Below are positions 42,184 to 54,184 of a stretch of DNA of 64,000 nt, one piece after another. The position numbers and the translations under genes were made by a program. Position 1 is the first letter of the stretch, and every line of letters starts with the position of its first letter. Source of the DNA: Nitrospina sp. (GTDB lineage Bacteria > Nitrospinota > Nitrospinia > Nitrospinales > JACRGP01); contig JACAVV010000021.1 in the NCBI GenBank assembly GCA_024648695.1, positions 1 through 64,000 of the forward strand. The letters run 5' to 3'. The notes below the pieces were generated by a model, which made no database searches, was not told where the DNA came from, and was given only the letters and a program-made list of their open reading frames with translations.

Positions 42184-42567
42184 ATGGCGGTAACTAAAGA
42201 AGATGTCATTTCCTTTATTGACAATATGACGGTTCTGGAAATGTCGGAATTTGTAAAAGAGTTGGAAGATAAGTATGGGGTTACGGCGGCCGCGGCGGCG
42301 GTTGCAATGCCGGCAGGTGCAGGTGGTGGCGATGCGGGTGCCGCGGCTGAAGAGAAAACCGAGTTTGATGTTATTTTGACTTCTGCTGGCGATAAGAAAA
42401 TTCAGGTGATTAAAGAAGTGCGAGCGATTACTGGCCTCGGGTTGAAGGACGCCAAAGATTTGGTTGAAGGTGCGCCTAAACCTGTTAAAGAGGGTGTCAG
42501 TAAAGAGGAAGCTGAAGAAATTCAAAAGAAAATTGAAGGTGCCGGCGGCAATGTGGATGTGAAGTGA
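42184..42567 (+). CDS. rplL: Large ribosomal subunit protein bL12
   Basis: This 127-residue stalk protein is present in several copies per ribosome and contacts translation GTPases. It has an N-terminal dimer domain, an Ala/Gly-rich hinge ([20 protein letters not shown]) and the C-terminal domain with [20 protein letters not shown] and [16 protein letters not shown] strong AGGAGG precedes the ATG. Confidence 0.97.
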   Translation: MAVTKEDVISFIDNMTVLEMSEFVKELEDKYGVTAAAAAVAMPAGAGGGDAGAAAEEKTEFDVILTSAGDKKIQVIKEVRAITGLGLKDAKDLVEGAPKPVKEGVSKEEAEEIQKKIEGAGGNVDVK

Positions 42568-42625
42568 TTTTACCTTTCTTTCAAAACTTTCTTTTTCCTT
42601 CAAATTCTAAAGCTCTGGTCGGCTT

Positions 42626-45600
42626 ATGTCAAAAATGAAAATGGATCGCACTGCTGGAACAACCCGGCAACGGATGAACTTTGCCAAAATTCCAAGCGTC
42701 ATAGATATTCCCAATCTGATTGAAATTCAGAAAAGGTCTTTTGAGTCATTCCTTCAGGTAGATGTTGCGCCGGAGGACCGTGCTGTTAAGGGGTTTGAAG
42801 AGGTGTTTCGGGATATCTTTCCTATTTCGGACCTGAACATCAATGCACGCCTGGAATATGTGGGTTTTGAGATTGGGCTCTGGGAATGTGGTTGCGGGGA
42901 ATATAAGGAGTTGGGCGGACCGGGTGTGGTCTGTGAAAAATGTGGGCAAGAGGTTTATTGTAAAGACAAGTTCAAGTTAAATGAATGTCGTCAGAAGGGT
43001 TTGACCTACGCCGAGCCGATCAAGATTATGATTCGCATGGTTTTGTTTGATCGTGAGCGGGTCGATCTGGATCCCAAGTCTCCAGGGTATCTGGTTGGAA
43101 AGCATATTGTTGAAGAGGTCAAGAATCCGCAAACGGGGAAAATCCTGTTTCCAGCCAAAACCGAAATCAATCAGGATGTTCTAGATAGCCTGGTGGAGAA
43201 GCAAGTCTCTCAAATTACTATTAATTCGGTTCGGGAGGTCAAGGAGCAAAAGATTTTTCTGGGTGAAATGCCAACCATGAGCACTACGGGAACTTTCATG
43301 ATCAATGGCGTGGAGCGTGTAATTGTCAGTCAGATGCACCGATCCCCCGGAGCTTTTTTTGCTCATGATAAAGGTAAGTCTCATGTGAGTGGAAAGTTTT
43401 TGTATTCTGCCCGTGTGATTCCTGATCGTGGATCCTGGGTGGATTTTGAATTTGACGTAAAAGATATTCTTTATGTCAAAATTGACCGGCGTCGTAAATT
43501 GCATGCGACCATCCTCTTGCATGCTTTTGGTATGAGTTCCGAAGAAATTCTGGAAACTTTCTACCGCATTGAGAAAATAAAAGTCGATCCCAAAGAAAAT
43601 CGTTTTAGTACTCTCTCGAAAAGTTTGTTGGCGGGGTTTAAAATTCTGGAAGATGTTCTCGATTCCAAAGGTGAGGATGTTCTTGTCAAGTCTGGTAAGA
43701 AAATTACGCCTCCTTTCAAAAAAAGGATTGGTCGAAATGGTAAGCCTAATCAAATGGTTGAATTTGATAAGGAATGCCTGGTCGGTAAAATCATGCTTGA
43801 TGAAATTGTCGATCCCGAAACCGGTGAAGTGCTGGTAAGTGGTAACCAGGAGATTACCGAGAAAACCCTGGAGTTGATCGCTCAATCCCAATTGAAGGAA
43901 ATCCGGATTCTGCATATTGATGAGGAGAGTCCTGATACCTCCATCCGCGATACCTTGATGGCGGCCAAAATCAGTAGTCAGGATGAAGCCATACGGGAGA
44001 TCTACAAGCGTTTGCGTCCTGGTGACCCGCCAACGGCAGAAATTGCAAAGGCGTTGTTTTCCAATCTGTTTTTCAATTCAAAGCGCTACAACCTGTCGGT
44101 TGTGGGCCGAATGAAGATGAATCAGAAATTTGACCTGGATATTCCTCTTGAAAACCGTTTGTTGACCCTTGAGGACTTGGTTGCGGTTGTTAAGTATCTG
44201 GTGGATTTGCGTAACGGCATTGGCGATATCGATGATATTGACCATTTGGGCAACCGCAGGGTTCGCGCGGTGGGTGAGTCTTTGGAAAACCAGTTTCGTG
44301 TTGGATTGGTCCGTATGGAACGTGCGATCATTGAGCGTATGTCTATTCAGGACCTGGAAGTTTCCATGCCTCATGACCTCATCAATTCAAAACCGGTAAC
44401 AGCGGCGATTAAAGAATTTTTTGGTAGCAGTCAGTTATCCCAGTTTATGGATCAGACCAATCCGCTTTCCGAGGTAACTCATAAAAGAAGGCTTAGCGCT
44501 TTGGGGCCGGGTGGTTTGACTCGGGAACGCGCCGGATTTGAAGTGCGCGACGTGCACCCGACTCATTATGGGCGAATTTGTCCGATTGAAACACCTGAAG
44601 GACCGAACATTGGTTTGATTTCCTCCTTGAGTACCTTTGCCCGGGTGAATGAGTTCGGGTTTATCGAAACTCCTTACCGAAAGGTGGCGGGTTCCAGGGC
44701 CAGCGATACGGTGGAATTCCATACGGCTATTGTTGAGGATAGATACATCATCGCGCAAGCCAATGCCCAGCTGGATAAAGATAACAAGTTTGTTGATGAA
44801 ATTATTTCGGCCCGGCAGGGAGGCGATTTTATTCTGTCGCCTTCCGACAAGATTGATTTCATGGATGTGTCTCCAAAGCAGTTGATCAGTGTAGCGGCTT
44901 CTCTGATACCATTTCTTGAAAACGATGACGCCAACCGGGCGCTCATGGGATCCAACATGCAAAGGCAGGCGGTTCCCCTTCTTAGGACGCAGGCGCCTCT
45001 GGTGGGTACCGGAATGGAAGGAATTGTGGCCAGAGATTCTGGAGCGGTTATCGTGGCCGAAAGCGAAGGGGAAGTGATCAGCGCCGATGCATCAAGAATT
45101 GTTATTCGGTCGGAGGTCAAGGGCAAGCGGGGAAGAATTACGGAACCCAAGGTCAATATTTATACCTTGTCCAAGTACCAGCGTTCAAATCAAAATACCT
45201 GCGTGAATCAAAAGCCCCTGGTGCAACGTGGTGACAAGATCAAAAAAGGGGATGTGATAGCAGATGGTCCTTCCACCGATATGGGCGAGTTGGCTTTGGG
45301 CCGGAATGTGTTGGTGGCCTTCATGCCTTGGGAAGGTTACAACTTTGAGGACGCTATTATTGTCAGTGAAAAATTGGTGAAGGAGGATGTCTATACTTCG
45401 GTTCATATTGAAGAGTTCGAAGTGGAAGCCCGTGACACCAAGCAGGGAAAAGAAGAGATCACGCGCGATATTTCCAATGTCGGTGAGGAGGCTCTCAAAA
45501 ACCTGGATGAAAGTGGAATTATCCGCATCGGTGCCAGCGTCAAATCCAACGATATTTTGGTGGGTAAAATCACTCCCAAAGGTGAAACTCAATTAAGTCC

Positions 45601-46831
45601 TGAAGAGAAGTTGCTGAAAGCTATTTTTGGTGAAAAGGCAGGAGATGTTCGTGATACTTCCTTAAGGGTGCCTCCTGGGATTCAAGGAATCGTTATTGAT
45701 GTCAAGGTCTTCTCCAGAAAAGGGGTGGATAAGGATTCAAGAACGCTTGCGATTGAAGAAGAGGAAATCTCCCGAATCCAAAAGGACTTCAACGACGAAA
45801 TTAAAATCGTAAAATCGGAAACCGATAAGCGCATGAGGGCTTTGTTAGAAGGTAAGGAGATCAGTAAGGCCACGGCTTTTGGAAAGGTTTCTTTTAAAAA
45901 GGGCCAAACTATTGAGGCTGAGGATATTAACCGACTCACAGCCAAAGATCTTGCGAAGATCTCTGCCAAGGATGTGGATGTGACGGTCTTGCAGGAACTG
46001 GAAGATAATTGCAAGGATCAGGTTCAGCTTCTCAAGTCGATGATGGATGAGAAAATTGCCAAGCTAAAAAAAGGCGATGATCTTTCCCCCGGCGTTATCA
46101 AGCTGGTGAAAGTCTTTGTTGCCATGAAACGCAAGTTGCAGGTGGGTGACAAGATGGCCGGACGCCACGGTAACAAGGGTGTTGTGTCCATCATCGTTCC
46201 CGAAGAGGATATGCCTTATCAGGAAAATGGGGAGCCGATTGAATTAATATTGAATCCTCTGGGTGTGCCTTCACGAATGAACGTGGGGCAAATTCTGGAG
46301 ACCAACCTGGGAATGGCGGCGAAGGCCAGGGGCAAGTTTATGGCCACTCCCGTATTTGATGGGGCATCTGAAGAAGATGTTCGTGCGATCCTGGAGGAAG
46401 AAAACTGCTCGACCACAGGTGAGGTCGCATTATTTGATGGTCGCAGTGGCAACCGCTTTCGGCAAAAGGTAATGGTAGGCTATATTTATATGTTGAAGCT
46501 TCATCATCTGGTCGATGATAAAATACATGCCCGATCCACAGGGCCTTATTCCCTGGTGACGCAACAGCCTTTGGGTGGTAAGGCGCAGTTTGGTGGTCAG
46601 CGTTTGGGTGAAATGGAAGTCTGGGCACTGGAGGCTTACGGTGGTGCTTATACCCTGCAGGAAATGTTGACTGTTAAATCCGATGATGTCGAGGGCCGCA
46701 AAAGGATGTATGAGGCTATTGTTAAAGGGGATACCAACCTCAACCCGAGCCTGCCCGAATCGTTTAACGTGTTAGTAAAAGAACTTCAAAGTCTCGCTAT
46801 TGATGTCGAGTTGATGGAAGCAAGTAAATGA
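42626..46831 (+). CDS. rpoB: RNA polymerase beta subunit with a beta-prime-like zinc ribbon insertion
   Basis: This 1401-residue protein is the catalytic beta subunit. Usual landmarks are present: the rifampicin region ([20 protein letters not shown], then [17 protein letters not shown]), [10 protein letters not shown], and the C-terminal clamp contact. An SI2-like charged segment lies near residues 1040-1140. It is longer than E. coli beta (1342) because of N-terminal extras. Residues 86-110 carry Cys88, Cys90, Cys103 and Cys106 in the CxC-x12-CxxC spacing of the beta-prime zinc ribbon, with 17 of 25 residues identical to RpoC 67-91. Residues about 149-205 form a second extra segment before [13 protein letters not shown]. 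The Rif region shows no obvious resistance change. Confidence 0.97.
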   Translation: MSKMKMDRTAGTTRQRMNFAKIPSVIDIPNLIEIQKRSFESFLQVDVAPEDRAVKGFEEVFRDIFPISDLNINARLEYVGFEIGLWECGCGEYKELGGPGVVCEKCGQEVYCKDKFKLNECRQKGLTYAEPIKIMIRMVLFDRERVDLDPKSPGYLVGKHIVEEVKNPQTGKILFPAKTEINQDVLDSLVEKQVSQITINSVREVKEQKIFLGEMPTMSTTGTFMINGVERVIVSQMHRSPGAFFAHDKGKSHVSGKFLYSARVIPDRGSWVDFEFDVKDILYVKIDRRRKLHATILLHAFGMSSEEILETFYRIEKIKVDPKENRFSTLSKSLLAGFKILEDVLDSKGEDVLVKSGKKITPPFKKRIGRNGKPNQMVEFDKECLVGKIMLDEIVDPETGEVLVSGNQEITEKTLELIAQSQLKEIRILHIDEESPDTSIRDTLMAAKISSQDEAIREIYKRLRPGDPPTAEIAKALFSNLFFNSKRYNLSVVGRMKMNQKFDLDIPLENRLLTLEDLVAVVKYLVDLRNGIGDIDDIDHLGNRRVRAVGESLENQFRVGLVRMERAIIERMSIQDLEVSMPHDLINSKPVTAAIKEFFGSSQLSQFMDQTNPLSEVTHKRRLSALGPGGLTRERAGFEVRDVHPTHYGRICPIETPEGPNIGLISSLSTFARVNEFGFIETPYRKVAGSRASDTVEFHTAIVEDRYIIAQANAQLDKDNKFVDEIISARQGGDFILSPSDKIDFMDVSPKQLISVAASLIPFLENDDANRALMGSNMQRQAVPLLRTQAPLVGTGMEGIVARDSGAVIVAESEGEVISADASRIVIRSEVKGKRGRITEPKVNIYTLSKYQRSNQNTCVNQKPLVQRGDKIKKGDVIADGPSTDMGELALGRNVLVAFMPWEGYNFEDAIIVSEKLVKEDVYTSVHIEEFEVEARDTKQGKEEITRDISNVGEEALKNLDESGIIRIGASVKSNDILVGKITPKGETQLSPEEKLLKAIFGEKAGDVRDTSLRVPPGIQGIVIDVKVFSRKGVDKDSRTLAIEEEEISRIQKDFNDEIKIVKSETDKRMRALLEGKEISKATAFGKVSFKKGQTIEAEDINRLTAKDLAKISAKDVDVTVLQELEDNCKDQVQLLKSMMDEKIAKLKKGDDLSPGVIKLVKVFVAMKRKLQVGDKMAGRHGNKGVVSIIVPEEDMPYQENGEPIELILNPLGVPSRMNVGQILETNLGMAAKARGKFMATPVFDGASEEDVRAILEEENCSTTGEVALFDGRSGNRFRQKVMVGYIYMLKLHHLVDDKIHARSTGPYSLVTQQPLGGKAQFGGQRLGEMEVWALEAYGGAYTLQEMLTVKSDDVEGRKRMYEAIVKGDTNLNPSLPESFNVLVKELQSLAIDVELMEASK
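42881..42955 (+). other. Zinc-ribbon insertion in rpoB homologous to rpoC
   Basis: This segment encodes WECGCGEYK...[11 protein letters not shown]. The segment at 47120-47194 in rpoC encodes WECNCGKYK...[11 protein letters not shown]. They align without gaps over 25 codons and keep all four zinc ligands. In E. coli beta the corresponding place holds only about seven residues between LG and the conserved EC. The codons differ at many third positions, so the copy is not recent. Confidence 0.8.
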
Positions 46832-46921
46832 CCCGATTGCAAATGCAGTATGAAAAAAGGCTGTGTATGAATAGTTGTCGTAAACGAGGTTTCATTCAAC
46901 TTCAACAAGGAGAACCCCCTC

Positions 46922-49900
46922 GTGGATAGCTTAAGTATTTTTGAAAAAACCAAAAACCCGATCATGTTCGATGCTATTCGCATCCGCTTGGCGTCTCCGG
47001 AAAAGATCCGTTCCTGGTCATATGGAGAGGTTAAAAAGCCGGAGACGATCAATTACCGGACATTTAAACCGGAACGTGATGGCCTGTTTTGTGCCAAAAT
47101 TTTCGGTCCTGTGAAGGACTGGGAATGTAATTGTGGCAAGTACAAGCGGATGAAGCATAAGGGTGTGGTTTGTGAAAAGTGCGGTGTGGAAGTCATTCTC
47201 TCAAAAGTCCGGCGCGAACGGCTCGGTCATATCGAGTTGGCAAGCCCAGTGGCGCACATCTGGTTTTTTAAGGGTCTCCCCAGCCGCCTTGGCCATATTC
47301 TGGATCTGAGTCTAAAGGATCTGGAACGGGTGATTTACTTTGAGAACTATGTGGTCACCGATCCTGGTGATTCAGACCTCAAAATGGGGCAGTTGTTGAG
47401 TGAAGAGGAATACCGCGAAAACGAACTGGCTTTTCCGGACACATTTCGGGCTATGATTGGTTCTGAAGCAATTTACGATTTGCTGAAAGGTATCGATCTG
47501 GATGAGGTTGCGGTTCGGCTTAAAGAGGAAGCGCAAACCACTAACTCTATCCTGAATAAACGAAAGATTGCCAAGCGGTTAAAAATTATTGAAGCGTTCC
47601 GGAAATCCGGCAACCGGCCTGAATGGATGATCATGAGTGTTATCCCGGTCATTCCGCCGGAATTGAGGCCTTTGGTCCCCCTCGACGGTGGACGTTTTGC
47701 GACTTCGGATCTGAATGATCTCTATCGGCGTGTGATCAACCGGAACAACAGACTCAAGCGCCTTCAGGAATTGAAAGCGCCGCAGATCATCATTCGAAAT
47801 GAAAAAAGAATGTTACAGGAAGCGGTCTCGGCTCTGTTTGATAACGGTCGCCGTGGCAGAACCTTGCGGGGTACCAACAAGCGGCCTCTGAAATCGCTGA
47901 GTGATATGTTGAAAGGCAAGCAGGGCCGGTTTCGTCAGAACCTGTTGGGAAAACGTGTGGATTACTCTGGGCGATCGGTTATTGTTGTCGGACCCGAGTT
48001 GAAGTTTCATCAGTGTGGGCTCCCCAAAAAAATGGCCCTGGAGTTGTTCAAGCCGTTTATCTTCAACCGGCTTGAGGAGAAAGGTTATGCCGCCACGATC
48101 AAAACTGCGAAAAAAATGGTCGAGCAAGAGCGTGCCGAAGTATGGGAAGTGCTGGAAGAGGTTATTCAAAAGCATCCCTTGTTGCTGAACCGCGCTCCTA
48201 CTTTGCATCGCTTGGGAATTCAGGCTTTTGAACCGGTTCTAATTGAAGGGAAAGCGATTCGTATTCATCCTCTGGTGTGTACCGCTTTCAACGCGGATTT
48301 CGACGGCGACCAAATGGCGGTCCACGTTCCGCTTTCGATGGAAGCGCAGGTGGAAGCCAAGTTGTTGATGTTGTCGCCTAATAACGTACTGTCTCCTGCC
48401 AATGGCAAGCCCATCGCGGTGCCCAGTCAGGATATTGTATTGGGCTGTTATTACATCACCAAAGTGCGTGGCGGGGTTAAGGGTGAAGGAAAAGTGTTCT
48501 CGGGTCCCAGGGAAGTGGTGTCAGCTTACAATGTAGAAGAACTCGATTTGCAGGCCCGCATCATGGTGCGGATAAAAGATGAGTTGGTGAGTACCACCGC
48601 AGGACGTGTGTTGTTGTATGAAGTGGTGCCTGATGAGTTGTCTTTTTCGCTGGTTAATCGAGTCATGGATAAGAAATCCCTGTCGGAATTGATCTCCAAT
48701 TGTTTCCAGAAGGTTGGACGAGAAAAAACCGTAGCTCTTTTGGACAACGTAAAGGCTTTGGGATTCAAATACGCGACGCAAGCGGGAATCACAATTTCGA
48801 TTGACCATATGAGGATTCCTCAACAAAAGCATGAGCTGGTAGAAAAAACCGGAGAAGAGGTTCTTAAAGTTTACAAGCAGTACCGGGATGGTTTGATCAC
48901 CAATGGTGAGCGTTACAATAAAGTAATCGATATTTGGGCGCATATCACCGAACGCGTATCTGAAGAGATGTTTAGAGAATTGGAGGATGAAGACGAGCGC
49001 ATTATCGAAGGTAGGGAAGCGCATGATTTTAATTCCATCTTCATCATGGCCGATTCCGGCGCACGTGGTAGCGGACAGCAATTGCGTCAGTTGGCAGGAA
49101 TGCGTGGCTTGATGGCCAAGCCTTCAGGAGAAATTATTGAGACCCCGATCACTGCAAACTTTCGCGAAGGGTTGTCGGTGATTCAGTACTTCATCTCCAC
49201 TCACGGTGCCCGTAAAGGTTTGGCCGATACGGCATTGAAAACGGCGAACTCGGGATACCTGACCAGGCGGTTGGTCGATGTTGCTCAGGATATCATCATT
49301 CAGGAAGAGGATTGTGGTACGTTACGCGGAATCAATGTTACTTCTCTAGTTGAAGCGGGAGAGATTATTCAACCCCTTGGTGAGCGAATCCTTGGTCGAA
49401 CAGCCTTGGAAGATGTTATTGATCCGTTCACGAATCAGGTTCTTGTGCCGGCGAACGGCATTATTGATGAATCGGTCGTGGAAGCGATTGACAATTCCGG
49501 AATTGAGACCATCAGAATCCGATCCTGCCTCACTTGTGAGTCGAAGATGGGATTGTGTATCCGATGCTACGGCCGGAATCTGGCAACTGGCAACTGGGTA
49601 GAAACCGGAGAGCCGGTGGGAGTAATCGCCGCGCAATCAATTGGAGAGCCGGGAACCCAGCTCACCATGCGTACGTTCCATATCGGTGGAACCGCGAGTC
49701 GTGTTGTGGAACAGACCACGTTGCAGACTAAAAAAGGCGGTATTGTCAAGTACCAGGGCCTGAGAACCTTAAAGAACCAGCGCGGGGAAATTATCGTGAT
49801 GAACCGCAATGGGCATTTAATAGTCCAGGACGAAAACGGACGCGAAAAAGAAAAATATTCGGTGGTGTATGCCGCCAAACTGAAGGTGACCGACGGGCAG

Positions 49901-51019
49901 GAAGTTCATGTCGGGCAAAACCTTATTGAATGGGATCCTTACACTAATTCAATTTTGACGGAAGTGTCTGGAACCATTGCTTTCGGGGATATTGCCGAGG
50001 GTGTGACGATGAAGGAGGACTTTGATGAAATTACGGGTCTTTCTACAAAGGTCATTATCAGTCACCGTGACGAAAAGAAACAGCCACGAATTTCAATCAA
50101 GAGTGAAGAAGGGGAAACCGTACGGCGCTATATATTACCGGCAGGAGCTCATATCAATGTGAATGAAGGCGACTTTGTTCATGCCGGTGAAGTGATTGTG
50201 AAGATTCCCCGGGAAACCGCCAAGACGAAAGACATTACCGGTGGTCTTCCGCGTGTTGCAGAATTGTTTGAAGCACGCAAGCCTCATGAACAGGCGACTA
50301 TCACCGAAATTGATGGAACGGTAAAGCTAGGGGGATTTGTCAAAGGTATGCGCAAGGTTGTTGTAGTGAGTGATGCCGGTGATGAATGTGAATATTTGAT
50401 TCCCCGGGGCAAACATATCAATGTGCATGAAGGGGATACAGTCATTGCTGGTGAGTCCTTGATGGACGGTGCTTCCAATCCTCACGATATCCTTAAAGTT
50501 TTGGGTGAAAACGAGCTTCAGAAATACCTGGTTAACGAAGTTCAGGAAGTTTATCGTCTGCAGGGTGTAAATATAAACGACAAGCATATTGAAGTGATTG
50601 TGCGGCAAATGTTGAGGCATCTGATCATTGAAGAGCCTGGTGATACTGATTTCCTTTTGGGAGAGCAGGTTACCAAGAAACTGTTTAATGAAAGAAATCA
50701 GGAAGTGATCAAGCAAAAGGGAGAACCTGCGAAGGGCGTTCCAGTTTTATTGGGAATCACAAAATCCTCCCTGAGTACCGAAAGTTTTATTTCAGCCGCT
50801 TCTTTTCAGGAAACCACCCGCGTTCTGACCGAAGTGAGTGTGAGCGGAAAAGAAGACAGGCTGGTAGGATTGAAAGAAAATGTAATTATGGGGCGATTGA
50901 TCCCTGCGGGTACTGGTTGCAGGGCTTATACCGGTATTCGAATTGAAGAGCCAGAGATTGAAGAGCCTGTAGAAGAGGCCGAAGAAACCGCAGAAGAAGA
51001 AACTGCCAGTGTGGAATAA
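46922..51019 (+). CDS. rpoC: RNA polymerase beta-prime subunit
   Basis: This 1365-residue catalytic subunit has an N-terminal zinc ribbon (Cys69, Cys71, Cys84, Cys87), the Mg-binding NADFDGD motif with Asp459, Asp461 and Asp463, and the bridge helix and trigger loop ([13 protein letters not shown] near 911-923). A sequence insertion 3 (SI3) of about 165 residues lies in the trigger loop before [18 protein letters not shown] (from about 1104). SI3 is typical of proteobacteria-like polymerases. The second zinc site is [14 protein letters not shown]. An acidic tail ([19 protein letters not shown]) ends the protein. It starts at GTG with AAGGAG upstream, 90 bases after rpoB. Confidence 0.98.
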   Translation: MDSLSIFEKTKNPIMFDAIRIRLASPEKIRSWSYGEVKKPETINYRTFKPERDGLFCAKIFGPVKDWECNCGKYKRMKHKGVVCEKCGVEVILSKVRRERLGHIELASPVAHIWFFKGLPSRLGHILDLSLKDLERVIYFENYVVTDPGDSDLKMGQLLSEEEYRENELAFPDTFRAMIGSEAIYDLLKGIDLDEVAVRLKEEAQTTNSILNKRKIAKRLKIIEAFRKSGNRPEWMIMSVIPVIPPELRPLVPLDGGRFATSDLNDLYRRVINRNNRLKRLQELKAPQIIIRNEKRMLQEAVSALFDNGRRGRTLRGTNKRPLKSLSDMLKGKQGRFRQNLLGKRVDYSGRSVIVVGPELKFHQCGLPKKMALELFKPFIFNRLEEKGYAATIKTAKKMVEQERAEVWEVLEEVIQKHPLLLNRAPTLHRLGIQAFEPVLIEGKAIRIHPLVCTAFNADFDGDQMAVHVPLSMEAQVEAKLLMLSPNNVLSPANGKPIAVPSQDIVLGCYYITKVRGGVKGEGKVFSGPREVVSAYNVEELDLQARIMVRIKDELVSTTAGRVLLYEVVPDELSFSLVNRVMDKKSLSELISNCFQKVGREKTVALLDNVKALGFKYATQAGITISIDHMRIPQQKHELVEKTGEEVLKVYKQYRDGLITNGERYNKVIDIWAHITERVSEEMFRELEDEDERIIEGREAHDFNSIFIMADSGARGSGQQLRQLAGMRGLMAKPSGEIIETPITANFREGLSVIQYFISTHGARKGLADTALKTANSGYLTRRLVDVAQDIIIQEEDCGTLRGINVTSLVEAGEIIQPLGERILGRTALEDVIDPFTNQVLVPANGIIDESVVEAIDNSGIETIRIRSCLTCESKMGLCIRCYGRNLATGNWVETGEPVGVIAAQSIGEPGTQLTMRTFHIGGTASRVVEQTTLQTKKGGIVKYQGLRTLKNQRGEIIVMNRNGHLIVQDENGREKEKYSVVYAAKLKVTDGQEVHVGQNLIEWDPYTNSILTEVSGTIAFGDIAEGVTMKEDFDEITGLSTKVIISHRDEKKQPRISIKSEEGETVRRYILPAGAHINVNEGDFVHAGEVIVKIPRETAKTKDITGGLPRVAELFEARKPHEQATITEIDGTVKLGGFVKGMRKVVVVSDAGDECEYLIPRGKHINVHEGDTVIAGESLMDGASNPHDILKVLGENELQKYLVNEVQEVYRLQGVNINDKHIEVIVRQMLRHLIIEEPGDTDFLLGEQVTKKLFNERNQEVIKQKGEPAKGVPVLLGITKSSLSTESFISAASFQETTRVLTEVSVSGKEDRLVGLKENVIMGRLIPAGTGCRAYTGIRIEEPEIEEPVEEAEETAEEETASVE

Positions 51020-51037
51020 AATAAAGTCATTTAGCGC

Positions 51038-51065
51038 TTGACTCCGCGTTAAACAGTGCTAAAAT
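51038..51065 (+). promoter_or_regulatory. Promoter of the str operon (rpsL-rpsG-fusA-tuf)
   Basis: TTGACT (51038-51043) and TAAAAT (51060-51065) are 16 bases apart, each five of six matches to consensus. They lie in the 142-base gap between rpoC and rpsL. A small hairpin AGGCG/CGCCT (51107-51119) follows in the leader. Confidence 0.6.
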
Positions 51066-51161
51066 GATCGACTTTTAATTCCTGAAATTAGATCCCGTGC
51101 CTTTAAGGCGTATCGCCTAAGTTATTGAAAAAGAACGGTTTATTTTAATAGGAGGGCATTC

Positions 51162-51539
51162 TTGCCTACAATTAATCAGCTCATTCGTTCGGGCCGCGTG
51201 TCGCAAGGGAAAAAGACAGCGAGTCCGGCATTGAAATCTTGTCCTCAAAAACGGGGTGTTTGTGTACGTGTATATACCTCCACTCCAAAAAAGCCTAATT
51301 CGGCATTGAGAAAAGTGGCCCGTGTTCGTTTGACGAATAGTATGGAAGTGACGACGTATATTCCTGGAGTGGGTCACAATCTCCAGGAGCATTCAATTGT
51401 GATGATTCGAGGGGGAAGGGTAAAGGATTTGCCCGGGGTTCGATATCATGTTGTGCGTGGTAGTTTGGACACCCTTGGAGTTGCTAACCGAATGCAGTCC
51501 CGTTCCAAGTACGGTGCAAAGAAAGCTAAAAAAGCCTAA
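51162..51539 (+). CDS. rpsL: Small ribosomal subunit protein uS12
   Basis: This 125-residue decoding-centre protein begins at TTG, with AGGAGG nine bases upstream and the expected [12 protein letters not shown]. Key lysines Lys43 ([11 protein letters not shown]) and Lys88 ([12 protein letters not shown]) are wild type, so no streptomycin-resistance change is seen. Confidence 0.96.
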   Translation: MPTINQLIRSGRVSQGKKTASPALKSCPQKRGVCVRVYTSTPKKPNSALRKVARVRLTNSMEVTTYIPGVGHNLQEHSIVMIRGGRVKDLPGVRYHVVRGSLDTLGVANRMQSRSKYGAKKAKKA

Positions 51540-51553
51540 GGAAATTATCCATT

Positions 51554-52024
51554 ATGGGAAGAAGAAGAGAAGCCGAAAAAAGGCCGGTAACTCCGGACGC
51601 GAAATACAATGATGTTCTGGCCGGTAAATTCATCAATAATTTGTTGAAAAAAGGCAAGAAAAGCCTTGCTGAGAAACTGTTTTACTCGGCTTTGGATGAG
51701 GTGGGAAACAAGAGTCAGGAGGACCCGTTAAAGGTATTCCGTAAAGCGATAGAAAATGCATCTCCACTGGTTGAGGTTCGTTCCCGTCGTGTGGGGGGTG
51801 CGACGTATCAGGTGCCGGTTGAGGTGAAAACCGATCGTCGGTTGGCGCTGAGTATGAGATGGGTGATCGGTCAGGCTCGGAGTCGTGCAGGTCGTTCGAT
51901 GGCTGACAAGCTTTGCGGTGAGATTTTGGATGCCTACAACAATACGGGTGGGGCGATCAAGAAAAAGGAAGAGGTTCACAGGATGGCAGAGGCTAACAAA
52001 GCTTTTGCTCATTATCGATGGTAA
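51554..52024 (+). CDS. rpsG: Small ribosomal subunit protein uS7
   Basis: This 156-residue protein organises the head of the 30S subunit. The opening [20 protein letters not shown] and the [12 protein letters not shown] and ALRW-like ([12 protein letters not shown]) segments are typical. It follows rpsL by 14 bases and precedes fusA, as in the classical str operon. Confidence 0.97.
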   Translation: MGRRREAEKRPVTPDAKYNDVLAGKFINNLLKKGKKSLAEKLFYSALDEVGNKSQEDPLKVFRKAIENASPLVEVRSRRVGGATYQVPVEVKTDRRLALSMRWVIGQARSRAGRSMADKLCGEILDAYNNTGGAIKKKEEVHRMAEANKAFAHYRW

Positions 52025-52046
52025 TTTTTGAGAGTTTGTTTGGGAA

Positions 52047-54149
52047 ATGAGCAAAAAGCCTTTAGATAAAATTAGAAATATAGGAATCATCGCCCATATC
52101 GATGCCGGAAAGACGACAACCACAGAGCGTGTTCTTTATTACACGGGTAAGAGTCATAAGATCGGCGAGGTGCATGATGGTGCGGCCACCATGGACTGGA
52201 TGGAGCAGGAGCAGGAGCGTGGGATTACGATCACTTCTGCGGCGACCACCTGTTTTTGGCTGGATCACCAGATCAATATTATTGATACTCCGGGTCACGT
52301 GGATTTTACTGCAGAAGTGGAGCGTTCGCTGAGAGTGTTGGATGGTGCGATCGGTGTGTTCTGTGCTGTGGGTGGTGTTGAGCCGCAATCGGAGACGGTT
52401 TGGCGGCAGGCGACTAAATATTCTGTTCCCCGAATCGGGTTTGTGAATAAGATGGACCGTGCGGGAGCTGACTTCCTGGGTTGTGTGGGTCAGATGCGAG
52501 AGCGTTTGAACGCAAACCCTGTGCCTTTGCAGTTGCCCTTGGGTGCTGAAAATGATTTTGCGGGAATTATTGATTTAATCTCCCTTAAGGCTCACAAGTA
52601 TAGTGAGGATGCTAAAAAGGGAGAGATGTTCGAGGTTATCGAAATTCCTGAAGATCTTATGGGAGAGGTTGAAGAGCAAAGAGAAGTGTTGATGGAAGCT
52701 CTGGCTGATGTTGATGAATCCCTGATGGAAAAATACCTGAGTGGTGAAGAGATCAGTGAAGAAGAGGTTATTAAGGGGGTTCGGCGGGGCACTCTTGACT
52801 TGAAATTCACGCCCATTCTTTGTGGTTCGGCCTTTAAAAATAAAGGGGTGCAACAGCTTTTGGATGCCGTGGTCCGATATTTACCTTCACCTGTTGAGGT
52901 TGAGTCGGTTGTTGGGATGAATCCTAATAGCGAAGAGGAAGTGGTTCGTAAAACAGATGAAAAAGAGCCTGTTTCTGCGCTCGCTTTCAAAATAATGACT
53001 GATCCCTTTGTGGGGCAGTTGGCCTTCATTCGTGTGTATTCGGGTCAATTGAAAGCCGGAAGTTATATTTATAATTCGACAAAAAATGAACGGGAGCGTG
53101 TCGGGCGTTTATTGCGGATGCATTCCAATAAAAGGGAGGAAGTGAAAACCGTAGGTGCTGGCGATATCGCGGCGGCTATCGGTTTCAAAAAGACTTTTAC
53201 CGGAGACACGCTTTGTGATGAAGATTTTCCCGTTATTCTGGAGTCTATCCATTTCCCTGAGCCGGTTATTTCAGTGGCCATTGAGCCTAAAACGAAAGCC
53301 GAGCAAGATAAGTTATCCGACTGTTTGATCAAGCTACAGCAAGAGGATCCCACATTTGATGTTCGAGTGAATGGTGAAACCGGGCAAACAATTATTTCCG
53401 GTATGGGTGAACTTCATTTGGATATTCTGGTGGATCGAATGCGACGCGAATTTTCGCTGGATGTTAATGTTTCCAAGCCTCAAGTGGCTTACAGGGAAAC
53501 GATTACCAAGCCTGTTGATAGCGGTGAGCGGTATGTGAAGCAGACCGGTGGTCGAGGCCAGTATGGTCATGTGGAATTGAAGTTGGAGCCGCGTAAGCCT
53601 GGCGAAGGTTTTGAATTTGTAAATAAGATAGTCGGTGGAGCGATTCCTCGCGAATATATTCCGGCAGTGCAAAAAGGTATTGAAGAGTCGATGTCGCAAG
53701 GGGTGCTTTGCGGTTTCCCGGTAGTGGATATTCGGGTGACTCTGGTCGATGGGTCTTATCATGATGTTGACTCGTCGGAAATGGCATTCAAAATTGCCGC
53801 ATCGATTGCTTTCAATGGTGGGTGCAAGCGGGCTAAGCCTGTTTTGCTGGAACCAATCATGGATGTTGAAGTGGTGACCCCTGAGGAGTTTATGGGGGAT
53901 GTTATTGGTAATCTTAATTCCAAGCGTGGAAAAATCAAGGAATTGAATGACCGTGCTGGAGCTAAAGTGATAAAAGGCGAAGTCCCTTTGGGGGGCATGT
54001 TTGGGTATTCCACCGATTTGCGCTCAATGACTCAGGGACGGGCCAATTTTTCGATGGAATTTTCCAAGTACGAAGTGGTTCCCAACATGATTGCTGAAGA
54101 AATCATTGCCAAAACCACCGGCACAAATACAGAAGTAGCAATTAATTAA
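52047..54149 (+). CDS. fusA: Elongation factor G
   Basis: This 700-residue translational GTPase catalyses translocation. G motifs are visible: G1 [15 protein letters not shown] near the start, G3 DTPGHVD and G4 NKMD. Domains II-V follow, with the domain IV tip segment [20 protein letters not shown]. Full length, with no sign of a second fusA copy in the window. Confidence 0.98.
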   Translation: MSKKPLDKIRNIGIIAHIDAGKTTTTERVLYYTGKSHKIGEVHDGAATMDWMEQEQERGITITSAATTCFWLDHQINIIDTPGHVDFTAEVERSLRVLDGAIGVFCAVGGVEPQSETVWRQATKYSVPRIGFVNKMDRAGADFLGCVGQMRERLNANPVPLQLPLGAENDFAGIIDLISLKAHKYSEDAKKGEMFEVIEIPEDLMGEVEEQREVLMEALADVDESLMEKYLSGEEISEEEVIKGVRRGTLDLKFTPILCGSAFKNKGVQQLLDAVVRYLPSPVEVESVVGMNPNSEEEVVRKTDEKEPVSALAFKIMTDPFVGQLAFIRVYSGQLKAGSYIYNSTKNERERVGRLLRMHSNKREEVKTVGAGDIAAAIGFKKTFTGDTLCDEDFPVILESIHFPEPVISVAIEPKTKAEQDKLSDCLIKLQQEDPTFDVRVNGETGQTIISGMGELHLDILVDRMRREFSLDVNVSKPQVAYRETITKPVDSGERYVKQTGGRGQYGHVELKLEPRKPGEGFEFVNKIVGGAIPREYIPAVQKGIEESMSQGVLCGFPVVDIRVTLVDGSYHDVDSSEMAFKIAASIAFNGGCKRAKPVLLEPIMDVEVVTPEEFMGDVIGNLNSKRGKIKELNDRAGAKVIKGEVPLGGMFGYSTDLRSMTQGRANFSMEFSKYEVVPNMIAEEIIAKTTGTNTEVAIN

Positions 54150-54184
54150 CGGATATTTAAAATATTAATTCGGAGTGAGTCCAG

